64,000 nucleotides of DNA from Meconema thalassinum (lineage: Eukaryota; Arthropoda; Insecta; Orthoptera; Tettigoniidae), in the NCBI GenBank assembly GCA_946902985.2, contig OX336397.1, positions 153,815,890 through 153,879,889 of the forward strand. The letters run 5' to 3'. Shown here piece after piece: positions 52,235-63,453 of this stretch. The notes under the pieces are model-generated. The model saw only the letters and a list, made by a program, of their open reading frames with translations. It was not told the origin of the DNA and did not search any database. Position numbers and translations under genes: made by a program. Each line of letters starts with the position of its first letter. Within the stretch, counting starts at the first letter, position 1.

Positions 52235-52650
52235 TATAGAGCTTGATGGCGTAGTGGTTAAGCAGTTTAACTTTCACTGCGAAGACCAGGGTTCGATCCC
52301 CAACTCTGCCAAGAAATGTAATTCTGGTTTGAGAGCTGGAACGGGGTACACTTAGTCATGTGAGGCAAAACTGAAAAGAAGTGGGTTCGAGTCCTACCTC
52401 AGACATCCTGGAAGTGGTTTTCTATGGTTTTCCACTTATACTTCAGGTGAATACCGGGATGATTCCTAATTTAAGTGTGCGCCTGCATCCTTCCCAATCT
52501 TCATCTAATTACAGATACACACACTACTGCAGCCATCACAATAACACAGGTTATCAGACAAATTCAACACACACCTAAATACGCAGGACTAAATGATTAC
52601 GATGTCTAAGCCCTTCAAAGCAACAACGACAACAACGTAACATGAGACTG
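52235..52650 (+). repeat. SINE family 1, full copy (left arm)
   Basis: GATGGCGTAGTGGTTAAGC, GGGTTCGATCCCC, body GGTACACTTAGTCATGTGAG, GGTTATCAGACAAATTC and a tail CCTTCAAAGCAACAACGAC. Mirrored at about 58,709-59,125. Confidence 0.85.
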
Positions 52651-52669
52651 TACAAGGTAGACTATCATA

Positions 52670-53015
52670 AGAGTCCACTTCGTTGTGAAGTGGCTAGCAT
52701 TCTAGGTCGTCACCTTGGAGGCCTAAGTTTGATTTCCGGCTCTGCCAAGAAATTTAACTTTGGTCTATACTAGGCTTTGTAAGGAAAAACCGAAAAGAGG
52801 TGGGGGTTCAACTTCCAGCTCACCTATCCTGGAGAGGTTTTCCGTGGTTTCCCACTTGTACTTCAGGTGAATACCGGGATGATGCGTAATTTAAATGTAC
52901 GCCTGCATCCTTCCCAATCCTCATCTAATTACAAATACACACACTACTTCAGTCATTACAATAACACAGGCTATCACAAAATCCTATACACCAAGACGTC
53001 TAAACCCTCAAACGA
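52670..53015 (+). repeat. SINE family 1, second copy (left arm)
   Basis: GAAGTGGCTAGCATTC head, decayed B box (GTTTGATTTCCGG), body with GGTTTTCCGTGGTTTCCCAC and AACACAGGCTATCAC, tail CTAAACCCTCAAACGAAA. Mirrored at about 58,345-58,690. Confidence 0.8.
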
Positions 53016-54061
53016 AATGCATATGTACTTTGAATTGGCAGGTGAAAAGCTAAAGAAAGTAGGAGACTTTTTGCTACTTAGAAAGCAAAATAATAGTAAT
53101 GGACGAAGCAAAGAGGATATACTATGAATTGCAGCCAATGGCCATAGCTGTGCATTTTTTATTTGACGCCTGAGGTCTCCCAACAAGTTCAATTTCATGT
53201 ACGTCTAACTTTGGTTATCAAATGCTACTGTCACTAACTCTAAGTGGCGAACGTTGGAACTTATTAGAGCGTTACTAATTAACCAAATATAGCCTATAAA
53301 GTTTACCACACACTACCAATTGCAGTGCTAGGTTCTTTTACGTGGAACAAATGTATGACATGGGAGCTCAGGCTTTACCCCCCCCCCCCCCCTCCGAAGG
53401 AATGCATACTGAAGGAATTAGTGCTTTCAAAAATCCGACGACTTTGGCCGGGTTTGAACCCGTTATATTGAGCCCAGCTATTAACTACACCACAGAAGCC
53501 GTTACATTGACATAGGCAATCACGCATATTCCAGAAACATTATGTACATGGGTTTTAAATAGCCACAATATCGGATAAGCCCTAAAGTGTGACCCTGAGG
53601 CTAATTGGTTAGCATGGTAGACTTTGACCTTATGGGATTTAGCTTTCACTCCTAGGATTTTAATGTGTTATGGAAATAGGAAACATAATTATGGAAAGAA
53701 AGGTTGAGGCTAAGAACTGCAGTGTAGTTCAAGGTTCGAATATGCTAAACAGATTGTCTTGGATGTAGCTTTATTTAGCATGAGCAGGGAGTAACTACCA
53801 ACCTTGTAAAGAAAACTGAGACGTGATAAACTCATTTCTACCTCAGTCATATTGTTTCATGGTTTTACCACTTTTATTTATGGCAAATGCATGGATGATT
53901 CTTAACTTAAGGTTATGACTGCCTCCTTCCCAATCCTCACTTAAGTTTAAAAATCTGTACACCAATAACTATGCGGGAATCATTTATCTATTGGTTCTTT
54001 GTTATTGGAGTCGTTGCTCACAATTTGACGCACACGACTAGTTCATGTTATAACTACATAG
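53016..54061. other. Unassigned part of left arm with tRNA-like fragments
   Basis: 53,380-53,394 is a C-run. 53,445-53,525, read on the minus strand, has GTGGTGTAGTTAATAGC and GGGTTCAAACCCGG, tRNA-like A and B boxes, probably a SINE head. 53,594-53,960 has SINE-like words (GGTTAGCATGG, GGTTATGACTGCCTCC). No gene. Confidence 0.5.
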
Positions 54062-54360
54062 GGTTACAAACGAAGAGGTATTACGACTAGTGAAAGAGGA
54101 GAGATGTTTCTGGCGACTGCTAATCAAGAGAAGAGATAGGTTGGTAGGACACAAACTAAGACACACAGGAATAGCAAGCTTAGTTATGGAAGGGAGGGTC
54201 GAGGGCAAGAACTGTAGGGGTAGACCAAGGTTGGAATATGTCAAACAGATTGCCTCAGATGTAGGGTGTGGTGGCTATGTAGAGATGAAACGATTAGCTC
54301 AGGACAGGGAAGCATGGAGAGCTGCATTAAACCAGTCAAAAGACTGAAGACTCAAACAAC
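54062..54360 (+). pseudogene. LINE 3' end (left arm, better copy)
   Basis: An 85-codon frame reads LVKEERCFWRLLIKRRDRLV, GHKLRHTGIASLVMEGRVEG, CRGRPRLEYVKQIASDVGCG, YVEMKRLAQDREAWRAALNQ, SKD and a stop, then GAAGACTCAAACAACAAC. GRPRLEYxxQI and WRxAxNQS(K/Q)D-stop are marks of the C-terminus of a common invertebrate LINE. The (CAA)n tail matches the tail of the tandem SINE units, suggesting that this LINE family may mobilise that SINE. Mirrored at 57,001-57,299. Confidence 0.8.
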
Positions 54361-54600
54361 AACGTGTTTTTGATTTAGTCAATGTCAAAAGTTCATGATT
54401 GCGAAACACGATTTTATCATTACATATACCTTATCCCAAAGCATATGTATTTACATTCAATTGTATACAACCTCATAAACTACACTAATTTACACTTAAC
54501 CTAATCAGGAAATAGGTTTTTTTATTTTCATTTTTATATTTCACACAATTGCAATTTTACAATTTTCCATTTTCAGTTTTTAAAAATGTCAGTCTTACGT
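54361..54600. other. AT-rich spacer in left arm
   Basis: No gene or named repeat; mirrored at about 56,761-57,000. Confidence 0.5.
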
Positions 54601-55062
54601 TTTTGAACTCTGTCAATATGGAAACATGGATTTTTCAATTTGTTATTTACACATTTGTCAATTTTACAATTTTCCATTTACAGTTTTTAAAAAAGTCAGT
54701 TTAATTTTTTTTTGAATTTCATAATATGGAAACATGGATTTTCCAATTTGTTATTTGTCAATTACAAAATTTTCCATTTACATTTTTTTAAAATTCAGTT
54801 TATAGTTTTTCAATTTTTGTCAATATGGAAACATGGATTTTCCAATTTGTTATTTACACATTTGTCAATTTTACAATTTTCCATTTACAGTTTTTAAAAA
54901 AGTCAGTTTATTTTTTTTTTGAATTTCATAATATGGAAACATGGATTTTCCAATTTGTTATTTGTCAATTACACAATTTTCCATTTACATTTTTTTAAAT
55001 TCAGTTTATAGTTTTTCAATTTTTGTCAATATGGAAACATGGATTTTCCAATTTTGTGTTTT
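54600..55062 (+). repeat. AT-rich tandem repeat, alternating ~108/98-bp units
   Basis: ATATGGAAACATGGATTTT recurs at about 54,617, 54,725, 54,823, 54,932 and 55,029, with TTTTCCATTTACAG/ATTTTT between. Alternate spacing gives a ~207-bp higher-order unit. Mirrored at about 56,300-56,762. Confidence 0.85.
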
Positions 55063-55159
55063 ACATGTTTTTCATTTTTGGTCCTTGTACAAAAGTTCAT
55101 ATTTGCATTAGGAGTGGGAGGTGGGTAGTAATTAAAATGTATAAGCAGTGACCATACAA

Positions 55160-55653
55160 TATTTCTTTATTAATTCAAATACATTTACAATATGTACACA
55201 TATTACATTTGTTATTTTTGTTTTTTCTATGTTCTATTTATTTTTAAGTATGAATACCATTTTCCCCCATTGCATGTTATAGTAAAAAAAAAACTTGTAG
55301 ATCTTTTTTCCATGGTGAACAATAGGCATGAAAACGTCATTATCAACATCATCATTATCAGCATGATCATAAGCAGCATCATTATCATAATCTTTATCAC
55401 TAACATTATAATCACCATGATCATTCTCAACATCACTAGATCTGTCCAATTACTCTTGTTCCTCTTTCACAGGGTCCTCGTGTAGAGTTGGTGCTGCTTT
55501 TGATAGTGATAAGGGGTTTTTGAACGTTGAACTATCTTGAGCAGCAATATTGTTTTCTTGAACTTGCTTTTTAGTATTTTCATGATTGTTTGTAAACAGT
55601 AACCGTGGTTTGCTTGGAGCACTACATTGATGATCACTGACACTTAAAACCTT
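55160..55653 (-). pseudogene. Left-arm copy of the candidate terminal exon, truncated at the centre
   Basis: Minus-strand frame from the centre reads GKVLSVSDHQCSAPSKPRLL, QVQENNIAAQDSSTFKNPL, KAAPTLHEDPVKEEQE and a TAA at 55,450-55,452. The frame stays open after the stop for 71 more codons of Asp/Asn-rich text (SSDVENDHGDYNVSDKDYD). Compared with the right-arm copy it lacks the first 12 codons and the acceptor-like site because the palindrome arm ends at 55,653. Polyadenylation-type AATAAA lies at about 55,166-55,171 on this strand. Confidence 0.5.
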
Positions 55654-55707
55654 TCCATTTTTACTTTTTAGGTCACCGCGACACCTCAAAAGAGAGGTCG
55701 AAAGGGC
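55654..55707. other. 54-bp centre of the palindrome
   Basis: Unique sequence between the arms. It holds a pyrimidine-rich TTTTTACTTTTTAG ending at 55,671, an acceptor-like site, followed by GTCACCGCGACACC and AAAAGAGAGGTCG. It is collinear with the right-arm frame, so the right arm keeps the original order and the left arm appears to be the inverted copy. Confidence 0.8.
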
Positions 55708-55911
55708 AAGGTTTTAAGTGTCAGTGATCATCAATGTAGTGCTCCAAGCAAACCACGGTTACTGTTTACAAACAATCATGAAAATACTAAAAAGCAAGTT
55801 CAAGAAAACAATATTGCTGCTCAAGATAGTTCAACGTTCAAAAACCCCTTATCACTATCAAAAGCAGCACCAACTCTACACGAGGACCCTGTGAAAGAGG
55901 AACAAGAGTAA
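55672..55911 (+). CDS. Candidate terminal exon of an unidentified gene (right arm)
   Basis: After an AG acceptor-like site at 55,670-55,671, 79 codons are open to a TAA at 55,909-55,911. The start is basic (VTATPQKRGRKGK, an AT-hook-like RGRK patch), then a Ser/Pro/Gln-rich, uncharged middle (SVSDHQCSAPSKPRLL, NNHENTKKQVQENN) and an acidic end (HEDPVKEEQE). Directly after the stop the same frame remains open for 71 Asp-rich codons, and AATAAA follows at 56,190-56,195. It looks like the end of a nuclear protein gene captured by the element, but no family is recognised and no upstream exon is visible in the palindrome. A chance frame is possible. Confidence 0.4.
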   Translation, partial: VTATPQKRGRKGKVLSVSDHQCSAPSKPRLLFTNNHENTKKQVQENNIAAQDSSTFKNPLSLSKAAPTLHEDPVKEEQE

Positions 55912-56299
55912 TTGGACAGATCTAGTGATGTTGAGAATGATCATGGTGATTATAATGTTAGTGATAAAGATTATGATAATGATGCTGCTTATGATCATGC
56001 TGATAATGATGATGTTGATAATGACGTTTTCATGCCTATTGTTCACCATGGAAAAAAGATCTACAAGTTTTTTTTTTACTATAACATGCAATGGGGGAAA
56101 ATGGTATTCATACTTAAAAATAAATAGAACATAGAAAAAACAAAAATAACAAATGTAATATGTGTACATATTGTAAATGTATTTGAATTAATAAAGAAAT
56201 ATTGTATGGTCACTGCTTATACATTTTAATTACTACCCACCTCCCACTCCTAATGCAAATATGAACTTTTGTACAAGGACCAAAAATGAAAAACATGTA

Positions 56300-58690
56300 A
56301 AACACAAAATTGGAAAATCCATGTTTCCATATTGACAAAAATTGAAAAACTATAAACTGAATTTAAAAAAATGTAAATGGAAAATTGTGTAATTGACAAA
56401 TAACAAATTGGAAAATCCATGTTTCCATATTATGAAATTCAAAAAAAAAAAAAACTGACTTTTTTAAAAACTGTAAATGGAAAATTGTAAAATTGACAAA
56501 TGTGTAAATAACAAATTGGAAAATCCATGTTTCCATATTGACAAAAATTGAAAAACTATAAACTGAATTTTAAAAAAATGTAAATGGAAAATTTTGTAAT
56601 TGACAAATAACAAATTGGAAAATCCATGTTTCCATATTATGAAATTCAAAAAAAAATTAAACTGACTTTTTTAAAAACTGTAAATGGAAAATTGTAAAAT
56701 TGACAAATGTGTAAATAACAAATTGAAAAATCCATGTTTCCATATTGACAGAGTTCAAAAACGTAAGACTGACATTTTTAAAAACTGAAAATGGAAAATT
56801 GTAAAATTGCAATTGTGTGAAATATAAAAATGAAAATAAAAAAACCTATTTCCTGATTAGGTTAAGTGTAAATTAGTGTAGTTTATGAGGTTGTATACAA
56901 TTGAATGTAAATACATATGCTTTGGGATAAGGTATATGTAATGATAAAATCGTGTTTCGCAATCATGAACTTTTGACATTGACTAAATCAAAAACACGTT
57001 GTTGTTTGAGTCTTCAGTCTTTTGACTGGTTTAATGCAGCTCTCCATGCTTCCCTGTCCTGAGCTAATCGTTTCATCTCTACATAGCCACCACACCCTAC
57101 ATCTGAGGCAATCTGTTTGACATATTCCAACCTTGGTCTACCCCTACAGTTCTTGCCCTCGACCCTCCCTTCCATAACTAAGCTTGCTATTCCTGTGTGT
57201 CTTAGTTTGTGTCCTACCAACCTATCTCTTCTCTTGATTAGCAGTCGCCAGAAACATCTCTCCTCTTTCACTAGTCGTAATACCTCTTCGTTTGTAACCC
57301 TATGTAGTTATAACATGAACTAGTCGTGTGCGTCAAATTGTGAGCAACGACTCCAATAACAAAGAACCAATAGATAAATGATTCCCGCATAGTTATTGGT
57401 GTACAGATTTTTAAACTTAAGTGAGGATTGGGAAGGAGGCAGTCATAACCTTAAGTTAAGAATCATCCATGCATTTGCCATAAATAAAAGTGGTAAAACC
57501 ATGAAACAATATGACTGAGGTAGAAATGAGTTTATCACGTCTCAGTTTTCTTTACAAGGTTGGTAGTTACTCCCTGCTCATGCTAAATAAAGCTACATCC
57601 AAGACAATCTGTTTAGCATATTCGAACCTTGAACTACACTGCAGTTCTTAGCCTCAACCTTTCTTTCCATAATTATGTTTCCTATTTCCATAACACATTA
57701 AAATCCTAGGAGTGAAAGCTAAATCCCATAAGGTCAAAGTCTACCATGCTAACCAATTAGCCTCAGGGTCACACTTTAGGGCTTATCCGATATTGTGGCT
57801 ATTTAAAACCCATGTACATAATGTTTCTGGAATATGCGTGATTGCCTATGTCAATGTAACGGCTTCTGTGGTGTAGTTAATAGCTGGGCTCAATATAACG
57901 GGTTCAAACCCGGCCAAAGTCGTCGGATTTTTGAAAGCACTAATTCCTTCAGTATGCATTCCTTCGGAGGGGGGGGGGGGGTAAAGCCTGAGCTCCCATG
58001 TCATACATTTGTTCCACGTAAAAGAACCTAGCACTGCAATTGGTAGTGTGTGGTAAACTTTATAGGCTATATTTGGTTAATTAGTAACGCTCTAATAAGT
58101 TCCAACGTTCGCCACTTAGAGTTAGTGACAGTAGCATTTGATAACCAAAGTTAGACGTACATGAAATTGAACTTGTTGGGAGACCTCAGGCGTCAAATAA
58201 AAAATGCACAGCTATGGCCATTGGCTGCAATTCATAGTATATCCTCTTTGCTTCGTCCATTACTATTATTTTGCTTTCTAAGTAGCAAAAAGTCTCCTAC
58301 TTTCTTTAGCTTTTCACCTGCCAATTCAAAGTACATATGCATTTCGTTTGAGGGTTTAGACGTCTTGGTGTATAGGATTTTGTGATAGCCTGTGTTATTG
58401 TAATGACTGAAGTAGTGTGTGTATTTGTAATTAGATGATGATTGGGAAGGATGCAGGCGTACATTTAAATTACGCATCATCCCGGTATTCACCTGAAGTA
58501 CAAGTGGGAAACCACGGAAAACCTCTCCAGGATAGGTGAGCTGGAAGTTGAACCCCCACCTCTTTTCGGTTTTTCCTTACAAAGCCTAGTATAGACCAAA
58601 GTTAAATTTCTTGGCAGAGCCGGAAATCAAACTTAGGCCTCCAAGGTGACGACCTAGAATGCTAGCCACTTCACAACGAAGTGGACTCTT
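56300..58690 (-). repeat. Right-arm mirror: AT tandem repeat, LINE 3' end, SINE copy
   Basis: Reverse-complement counterparts of the left-arm features: AT-rich tandem repeat (56,300-56,762), LINE 3' end with GRPRLEYVKQI and NQSKD (57,001-57,299), tRNA-like head near 57,855-57,920 and G-run at 57,968-57,981 (13 vs 15 bases), SINE family 1 (58,345-58,690). Confidence 0.9.
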
Positions 58691-58708
58691 ATGATAGTCT
58701 ACCTTGTA

Positions 58709-59938
58709 CAGTCTCATGTTACGTTGTTGTCGTTGTTGCTTTGAAGGGCTTAGACATCGTAATCATTTAGTCCTGCGTATTTAGGTGTGTGTTGAATTTG
58801 TCTGATAACCTGTGTTATTGTGATGGCTGCAGTAGTGTGTGTATCTGTAATTAGATGAAGATTGGGAAGGATGCAGGCGCACACTTAAATTAGGAATCAT
58901 CCCGGTATTCACCTGAAGTATAAGTGGAAAACCATAGAAAACCACTTCCAGGATGTCTGAGGTAGGACTCGAACCCACTTCTTTTCAGTTTTGCCTCACA
59001 TGACTAAGTGTACCCCGTTCCAGCTCTCAAACCAGAATTACATTTCTTGGCAGAGTTGGGGATCGAACCCTGGTCTTCGCAGTGAAAGTTAAACTGCTTA
59101 ACCACTACGCCATCAAGCTCTATATTTCTATACAGTGCTCCGATTCAGTCCCCAGAGTTGGGAATCAAGCCCACACTTTTGCAAAAATACATCAAACGAT
59201 AATAAAATGAAAATGTTACAACTTTTAAAGTAATCCAAATATCCATACTCTGTAGCTAGATCTCTATAAAAAAGAGTCTTTCAAATGTGTACGTGCTTCG
59301 CGTTATCATACAGGATAACATTTCAACTGTCACAGCAATCTCTGTTAGCTCTCCCAGACTAGCTGGTCACTAGAGGTACTGAGTTGCTAGCGAACATTAC
59401 GATATTATTAAACAGTGTGTATTTTTAGTGCATTTTCAGTCACCAGCCCCGTGTGCTTGAGTGTGTGAGTTGTAAATTTTATACGCCTTAAGAGTATTTT
59501 CATATAATAATTATATTTTGGCTAAGTTACAATAACTGTGTGTGTAAAACAGTGATATTCCCAAGCGGATTGACCAGTGTGTAATAAGAGGTAAGCTAAT
59601 GATGTATTTTTTACAGACTTTGCTATTTTTTGTTGTGCTTTTAGTTTTTTCTTTTTTGTCTGGTTTGAAACAATTGTTTATCCATCACTGTCTTGAGCTA
59701 ATCGTTCCATTTCTATATAGCTACCACAACAACCTACAGTACATTCAAGGAAATCTATTTAAAATATTCTTACCTTGGTCTACCCCTACAGTTCTTGTCT
59801 TCAACCCTTTATTTCATAACTAAGCCTGCTAATCCTGGGTGTCTTAGTATGTGTCCTACCAAACTATCTCTTCTCTTCATTAACAGTCGCCAGAAACATT
59901 TCTTCTCTCCCACTAGTCTTAATACCTCTTCGTTTGTA
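58709..59938 (-). repeat. Right-arm mirror: SINE, donor-like site, decayed LINE 3' end
   Basis: SINE family 1 at 58,709-59,125, the donor-like AG|GTAAGC near 59,592 (plus strand here), and the decayed LINE end at 59,640-59,938, all in inverted order relative to the left arm. Confidence 0.85.
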
Positions 59939-62900
59939 ACCCTATGAACTTGAGTGTATGTAAAAGCTGTCTGATAACCTGTGTCTGTACTACTGTATGT
60001 ATTTGTAATAGAGGTAGGTATTGGGTAGCAAGCAGCTGTAGCCTTAAGTTAGGTACCATCCCGGCATTTGCTTAAGAATGTAAGAGTGGGAAACCACAGA
60101 AAACACTCTTAGAATGGCTGAGGTATGAATCAAGCCCACCTCTTCCCAGTTTTGCCTCACGAGGCTGAGTGCACCCCATTCCAGTCCTCAGACCAAAATT
60201 AAATTTCTTAGCCGAGCCTGGAATCGAACCCATGCCTAAGCAGTGACAGTCAAGAATGCTAGCCACGACACCAAGAGGTGTTTCATGAATATCAGTTGTT
60301 GTTGTTGTTGTTGCTGTTGTTGTTTGTTGTTGTTGATTCTTTAGGGGTTTTGTGATATCATGGTCATGTAGCACAGTATACTGTATTTGGGGTGTGTGTT
60401 GTCTGATAACCTGTGTTCTTGTAATGGCTGTATTAGTAATTCAGATAAGGATTGGAAAGGAGATGGTCGTGGCCTTAACTTAAGATATATCCTAGCATTT
60501 GCCTAGAGTGTGTGAGTAGGAAACCACAGAAAAAACTCTTAGAATGGCTGAGGTAGGAATCAAGCCCATCTCTTCCCAGTTTTGCCTCACGAGACTGAGT
60601 GTACCCCATTCCAGTCCTCAGACCAAAATTAAATTTCTTAGCCGAGCCTGGAATCGAACCCATGCCTAAGCAGTGACAGTCAAGAATGCTAGCCACGACA
60701 CCAAGAGGTGTTTCATGAATATCAGTTGTTGTTGTTGTTGTTGTTGCTGTTGTTGTTTGTTGTTGTTGATTCTTTAGGGGTTTTGTGATATCATGGTCAT
60801 GTAGCACAGTATACTGTATTTGGGGTGTGTGTTGTCTGATAACCTGTGTTCTTGTAATGGCTGTATTAGTAATTCAGATAAGGATTGGAAAGGAGATGGT
60901 CGTGGCCTTAACTTAAGATATATCCTAGCATTTGCCTAGAGTGTGTGAGTAGGAAACCACAGAAAAAACTCTTAGAATGGCTGAGGTAGGGATCAAGCCC
61001 ATCCCTTCCCAGTTTTGCCTCACGAGGCTGAGTGTACCCCCATTCCAGTCCTCAGACCAAAATTAAATTTCTTAGCAGAGCCAGGAATCAAACCCGTGCA
61101 TAAGCAGTGACAGTCAAGAATGCTAGGCACTACACCAAGAGGTGTTTCATGAATATCAGTTGTTGTTGTTGATTCTTTAGGGGTTTTGTGATATCATGGT
61201 CATGTAGCCCTGTATACTGTACTTGGGGTGTGTGTTGTCTAATAAACTGTGTTGTTGCAATGGCTGTATTAGTAATTCAGATAAGGATTGGAAAGGAGGT
61301 GGTCGTGGCCTTAACTTAAGATATATCCTAGCATTTGCCTCTAGTGTGTGAATGGGAAACCACAGAAAAAACTCTTAGAATGGCTGAGGTAGGAATCAAG
61401 CCCATCTCTTCCCAGTTTTGCCTCACGAGGCTGAGTGTACCCCATTCCAGTCCTCAGACCAAAATTAAAATCATTAGCAGAGACTGGAATCGAACCCATG
61501 CCTAAGCAGTGACAGTCAAGAATGCTAGGCACTACACCAAGAGGTGTTTCATGAATATCAGTTGTTGTTGTTGATTCTTTAGGGGTTTTGTGATATCATG
61601 GTCATGTAGCCCTGTATACTGTACTTGGGGTGTGTGTTGTCTGATAACCTGTGTTATTGTAATGGCTGTATTAGTAATTCAGATAAGGATTGGAAAGGAG
61701 GTGGTCGTGGCCTTAACTTAAGATATATCCTAGCATTTGCCTAGAGTGTGTGAGTAGGAAACCACAGAAAAAACTCTTAGAATGGCTGAGGTAGGAATCA
61801 AGCCCATCTCTTCCCAGTTTTGCCTCACGAGGCTGAGTGTACCCCATTCCAGTCCTCAGACCAAAATTAAAATCATTAGCAGAGACTGGAATCGAACCCA
61901 TGCCTAAGCAGTGACAGTCAAGAATGCTAGGCACTACACCAAGAGGTGTTTCATGAATATCAGTTGTTGTTGTTGATTCTTTAGGGGTTTTGTGATATCA
62001 TGGTCATGTAGCCCTGTATACTGTACTTGGGGTGTGTGTTGTCTGATAAACTGTGTTGTTGCAATGGCTGTATTAGTAATTCAGATAAGGATTGGAAAGG
62101 AGGTGGTCGTGGCCTTAACTTAAGATATATCCTAGCATTTGCCTCTAGTGTGTGAATGGGAAACCACAGAAAAAACTCTTAGAATGGCTGAGGTAGGAAT
62201 CAAGCCCATCTCTTCCCAGTTTTGCCTCACGAGGCTGAGTGTACCCCATTCCAGTCCTCAGACCAAAATTAAAATCATTAGCAGAAACTGGAATCGAACC
62301 CATGCCTAAGCAGTGACAGTCAAGAATGCTAGGCACTACACCAAGAGATGTTTCATGAATATCAGTTGTTGTTGTTGATTCTTTAGGGGTTTTGTGATAT
62401 CATGGTCATGTAGCCCTGTATACTGTACTTGGGGTGTGTTTTGTCTGATAACCTGTGTTATTGTAATGGCTGTATTAGTAATTCAGATAAGGATTGGAAA
62501 GGAGGTAGTCGTGGCTTTAACTTAAGATATATCCTAGCATTTGCCTAGAGTGTGTGAGTGGGAAACCACAGAAAAAACTCTTAGAATGGCTGAGGTAGGA
62601 ATCAAGCCCACCTCTTCCCAGTTTTGCCTCACGAGGCTGAGTGTACCCCATTCCAGTCCTCAGACCAAAATTAAATTTCTTAGCAGAGCCAGGAATCGAA
62701 CCCATGCCTAAGCAGTGACAGTCAAGAATGCTAGGCACTACACCAAGAGATGTTTCATGAATATCAGTTGTTGTTGTTGATTCTTTAGGGGTTTTGTGAT
62801 ATCATGGTCATGTAGCCCTGTATACTGTACTTGGGGGTGTGTGTTGTCTAATAACCTGTGCTATTGTATGGCTGTATTAGTGTGTGCACTTGTAATTTAA

Positions 62901-63212
62901 ATGAGGATTGGAAAGGAGGCTGTCATGGCCTTCAGTTACGGTACCTCTTGCCATTTGCCTGGAGTTAAATTGGGAAACCACAAAAAACTACGTCCAGAAT
63001 GATTGAGGTAGGAATCAAACCCTGCTCCTCTCAGTTTTTTGCCTCACAAGAATGAGTGTACCCCCTTCCAGCCCTCAGCCCAGAATTAAATTTCTTGACA
63101 GAGCCAGGAATCGAACACGGGTCTCCGCAGTGTCATTCAAGATTACTAGCCGCTACACCACGAGGTGTACAATATAAGGTTGGTCTAGATTGTACATGAT
63201 CAATCAATAATT
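59939..63212 (-). repeat. SINE-derived tandem array, right arm
   Basis: Eight units mirrored from 48,146-51,420, with heads at about 60,264, 60,696, 61,130, 61,532, 61,934, 62,336, 62,738 and 63,150 on the minus strand. Unit order and the odd units (long (CAA)n; GTGCATAAGC variant) are kept in mirror order, which shows that the array expanded before the palindrome formed. Confidence 0.93.
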
Positions 63213-63215
63213 ACC

Positions 63216-63260
<45 letters not shown>

Positions 63261-63453
63261 TTCCATTTAGCAACTACACGGCCGACCTCCCCCTGTGACG
63301 TCACCCACGGTCTCGGGGAGTGGCGGCCATCTTGCCCATTAGCCACTGTGCCAGCTCTGAATGACCCCTCCATAAGAATAACATAGAGTGATTGCGCGCG
63401 GCGGCCATCTTGCCCATTAGCCCCTGTGCCAGAACCGGCTTATTTATCCTACT
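63213..63453 (-). repeat. Right terminal repeat module X of the palindrome
   Basis: Reverse complement of 47,903-48,145, ending CTTATTTATCCTACT at 63,453. The (ATT)n is one triplet shorter than in the left arm. Confidence 0.9.

Noticed and set aside
55192..55485. 97-codon frame opposite the candidate exon, and its mirror at 55,876-56,169
   Set aside because: Ile-rich text is the complement of the Asp-rich GAT/ATC stretch; no sign of coding.
47903..63453. Palindrome dismissed as a foldback sequencing or assembly artefact
   Set aside because: Both outer borders end at the same transposon-like terminus with a 6-bp duplication, and the split LINE continues in frame across them. An artefact would turn at a random point and lack these. 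It is still not excluded without reads.
47903..63453. Autonomous Polinton/Maverick
   Set aside because: No protein-primed DNA polymerase, integrase, packaging ATPase, protease or capsid frame is visible in either arm; only the ends, size and duplication length agree.
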